64,000 nt of DNA from Nemopilema nomurai. Taxonomy: Eukaryota > Cnidaria > Scyphozoa > Rhizostomeae > Rhizostomatidae. Shown here one piece after another: positions 60,355 through 64,000 of the stretch. Below the pieces are notes generated by a model. The model had not been told where the DNA came from and searched no databases. It worked only from the letters and a program-made list of their open reading frames with translations. The DNA is taken from assembly GCA_003864495.1 (NCBI GenBank), contig ML133466.1, positions 413,864 to 477,863 of the forward strand, read 5' to 3'. The position numbers were made by a program, and so were the translations under genes. Numbering within the stretch: position 1 is the first letter of the stretch; the number at the start of each line of letters is the position of its first letter.

Positions 60355-63300
60355 ATGAAATGCTGCTGCAGTCCATCTTCTTTTCTAAAACTTTGCCCAG
60401 AAAGTTTTAAGGATGAAGCGAGGTCCATTTTGAAGTTTTCCTGGCCCATTTTCTTGAGCAGCCTAACAGAATTCGTTGTGCCTGTTGTTTCTTTGTCGTT
60501 TGTTGGGCAATTAGGTGAAACACAGCTTGCGGCAATAGGGCTTGGTATCTCTTATTCGGACCTGGTTGGGGTAGCACAGGCACTGGGGCTGGACACAGCA
60601 ACACAGACTCTTAGCTCACAATCATTTGGAGCTGGCAATCTGTACAGATATGGGGTAATATCGCAGCGTGGAGTAATCATGCAGCTGATATTGCTGTTCA
60701 CGATATCGCCTTTGTTGATTAATGCAGAACAGATACTGTTGAAGTTGGGCCAGGATAAAGATGTTGTTAGGTGAGGTGCAAAACGTAATTCACATATAAT
60801 ACGAATAATTAATAATGTTGATGATATTAACGCAATTTTACAAGTAACATAACAAGGATGAAATTTGCAAAGACAGTTTAACACACAAATATATTACATT
60901 CTTTTCATTACAAATTCATGCGTTAGATTCGTTAAGAAAAAGTCTCTTCTAGACTATCCATGCTTAACGCCTTTTTGGCGCTAGTAGATATTTTATGCAT
61001 TATGCTTAGCAAATGAAGATCAAATAAGGGCGTCAATGGCTTTTTAAACTGTGCTCTTTTTAAATTGAGTTGACGTCATGTAGTTGACGTCAGATGCATC
61101 ATATTATTCACACTATTGCATTGTTAATGCATTTCTATCCTCTATATAGATATTTATTCATATGCAATCAGGGCTGTTGAAACTGCCACAGCCCCTCACT
61201 TTTTTCATTAAAGAGTGAAATAGAAGAAAGTAACAAGAACTCAAATCTTTTAAAGGACTAGTATTTGGAACTTTCATTAGTGCCAACCATGACAGCGACC
61301 TTTGCCCGTTCACTTTGGCATGTCTACTTGCAAATGCAAATGGCCAGCCCATATATAATCAACTTGTAAAAATGTTTTCATGAAATAAGTGCTGCATAGG
61401 TGTTGTACATAGGATACAGTGGCGTTAAAAAAGGAATGCGAATGAGGTATTATTAAGAACTCCAGTTACCATCTAACAGATGTGTCCAATAATGACTACA
61501 CCAGGTTAAGTGTAGCACAAAAGTGACTGTTCTAATGTCTGAAATCAAAACTCATTATGCAAGCCTTTTTTGTAGAGATGCAAGTTTGTTTATACTAACA
61601 AGAATCCCTTCATTAATGGTAAGATTCTGTTTTTTCGTAACTTTCGTAACAAGTCATTTGGTCTAGTAGCTACTGTGAGCTCACAGCAGCATTTTCCGTG
61701 CAAATGGCAAAGCATGACAAAACATTGTCCAAATTGTAGCTTAGCTGTTGGGCTGTTAAACTTTTATCAGCCATTGAAAGATGTCATGCTGAGCAATGTT
61801 AAGTATAACTCAATGATGCGTTATGCACAAGATACAAATTTCTATATTTAATAGGATTAATGATATCGTGATAGCATTATTTCTTTTTAAATGGTACCAT
61901 AGGGGTTCTTGAATGAAATTATCATTTTATTAATTACACATTTCCGTCGTCCATGGACCATCTCCAAATTCCTACAAAATGTTCAAGAGACGTCCAAGTT
62001 GCCATTGAGATGCTGACAAGAAGAATTGACAAATCACTGTTTTGCTGAGAAAAGATTTCATATTGAGAACTTATTGCTTTATCCATCAAAGCCATGATTT
62101 TAATTTCATAGTTTGCTGTTTTAACTTTAACATAAAGAAATTTTTATTAAAGTTTTTTGCTTTTTACTTTTATTGCTTTCAAGCGGTAATTTTGCCAATG
62201 GCGCAAATGAAACCAAAGCCAGTATATTCGTAGAGCCTTTGCTAATACATCTCACAATGTCCTGTGTTTTTATAGTTGTCAGGGATATTCTTCACAATGA
62301 AGACTTATGTTCTTTGCCAGGTGTGTTCCAGTTCAAACGTTTTATGAAATTTTAGACTGCGTTTCCGTTATTCTTGACGTCAAAGGTAATATTTGATACA
62401 AGACATACAATTCTCTCTCCGATGCAGTTGAGTAAACCTTTAGGATAAACTCGGGGCTCTTGGTAGCTATTGAAGCACCTGAAGATGTTCTAAGCAACAT
62501 ATTCTTTTATATGATATTTTAAAGAGGGCTTCATAACGTAAACTTAAGTGTAAAACTTTGTTTTTTACAGTTGATATTTAGATTGGCTTATAACCGAAGT
62601 ACAGACATATTAAAGAGGGTTTAAAAGTATAAACTCTTTAAGCCTTTATTGTAAACTAATTGACCCTTGTCAAAACAAGATAGGTTTGTTGGCAAAAACC
62701 TTTCACTGGCCTATTTTCAATAAATGTAACTAATTTTACAGAGTTAGTGATTTTTATGGCTGATATTCGCAAATTGATAAGTTGTAAAAGGCGATTTTTA
62801 ACATCGTCAGCATTATTATTAGCATCATAATCGCCAAAGCTTCTTGCTTAGATTTGCTTACCAAGTTTTTTGTCTTCTTTTGACAATATGTTTTAATAAT
62901 CTTGCATGTTTGATGACATGTATTACGCACGTTATAATTTAGCATAATTCTTCATTGCTTTAATTATTTTGAATCTCTATTTAAGCTATGCACAAGTAAA
63001 GAAAATTCATTGACTCTTGTAATTGAGTAAACAAAGTAACTAACAGTCAATTTCACTGATACAAAATCTTTTTCCTTTTCCAGGGAGTTGCAGCTCCTCT
63101 CTTGTTCATTGGCTTGGCCGCTCTTGCATTCTCGATTGTCGCAAACCTGATTTTCGTTACGTACTTGGGAATGGGGCTCGTGTATGTAGTACCTTTCTGT
63201 TGTTCATTTGATGTCTAATACTCTTAGAGAATCTTTACCATGGTGCAAATGTAGACTATGAAGACACGTAATGGCAGGAATTCTGAGAAGCATGGTTGTC

Positions 63301-64000
63301 ATAATAGCATTAGGCCATAGCTTTATCCAAGAAATCTTTTGTCAAATTCAAATACTTATTTAACGTTGGGTGCAATACTTTTCTTGATCGCTGCTTATCC
63401 TATGAAGGTGAACAATTGGAAAGACCTTTTTGAAAAGAGATATTTCTATGCTATTATTCCATATCCAAAAACAAATGTTATTTGAACTTTTGTAAAATGT
63501 AGTCCTGTTTCAACTTTTAGTGGTAGTGCTATTGCAATCGACCTTGCTGATCTTTGTCGCTGTCTTATTCTATTTGGGTATATTCGTAGAAAGAAGATTT
63601 CCCAAACTTGGCCAGGTTTTAAATACTTTTTAATTTAAGAAAATTCAGTTCCTTTCACTGCCATAAATATTGACCACAACCCAACCAGATTATGAATTGA
63701 GAACTCTTATCCTTCTGGTACTATCACCAAGATGCTGTTGACAGTATCAAGTTTCATCATCATTTCGCTATGCTCTCTACTATTTTGGAAAGTTTGCGAA
63801 TGATTTTGCGGATCAATTGAAGTCTCAATTTATATTACCATCATTTGTGAAGCTATTTTTCGTCGGCGTCTCAAGTCCTTCTGTCTTGAATTGCTTCGTT
63901 TGTACTTTCATACGTGAAGGAGTAAAGGAATCCTGTGCTTGTTCTCCGATCACTTCCACTTAAGTTTACTTTGAGTTTTAACCATCTGTTTGGGGGTTCT
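60355..64000 (+). CDS. MATE transporter copy C (SLC47-like), 5' part
   Basis: Exons seen are 60355-60770, 62283 to about 62330 (2a), a possible 2b ending at 62995, 63084-63181 and 63521-63615. The remaining exons should lie beyond the window. Exon 1 is intact and highly similar to A and B (VVSLSFVGQLGETQL, QSFGAGN). Exon 3 reads GVAAPLLFIGLAAL and exon 4 GSAIAIDLADLCR. Exon 2b has lost the CAG acceptor found in copy B (CTTTCAGTATTTTG has become CTTTAATTATTTTG). A downstream TTTAAG acceptor would leave a 10-base exon in phase. Whether copy C is functional cannot be told from this part. Confidence 0.8.

Overview
The window is nuclear DNA of an animal, most likely a non-vertebrate metazoan. It is clearly AT-rich, its genes are broken by many GT-AG introns, and it carries a two-Calx-beta Na+/Ca2+ exchanger (SLC8/NCX type) and MATE transporters with the extra C-terminal membrane segment known from animal SLC47 proteins. 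A cnidarian would fit, but nothing here fixes the phylum. There are no bacterial-style operons, no CRISPR array and no recognised RNA gene.

Layout. Positions 1-16300 hold a 21-bp minisatellite, a possible terminal exon, two degenerate minisatellites, a 359-bp hAT-type MITE, and three long open frames (4180-4917 minus, 8282-9303 minus, 11000-12202 plus) that encode basic, low-complexity proteins I do not recognise. Positions 16323-29221 on the minus strand are an NCX gene. I could place ten coding exons in phase; only one linker exon after Calx-beta 2 is missing. The exon carrying most of Calx-beta 1 is flanked by tandem repeats within 30 bases on each side, one of them containing fourteen TGAGTCA motifs.

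Positions 29222-36366 are intergenic, between divergently transcribed NCX and MATE genes. They contain a second hAT-type element (32508-33225), a decayed hAT-transposase-like zinc-finger fragment, and the relic 3' end of a lost MATE copy with an orphan terminal exon at 34810.

From about 35.7 kb to the right edge the window is a tandem array of SLC47-like MATE genes: copy A (36367-46749), copy B (47562-59847) and copy C (60355 to beyond 64000). In copy A the fifteen exons sum to exactly 615 codons including the stop. Both complete copies keep two in-phase alternative C-terminal endings. Copy B has an Asn where copy A has Asp, at the position of human MATE1 Glu389. A roughly 3-kb RTE-like LINE sits between the two alternative endings of copy B with an 11-bp target-site duplication, and copy A preserves the empty site.

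NCX normally extrudes Ca2+ in exchange for Na+ at the plasma membrane, and MATEs export organic cations in exchange for protons. The two are neighbours here, and nothing in the sequence links them functionally.
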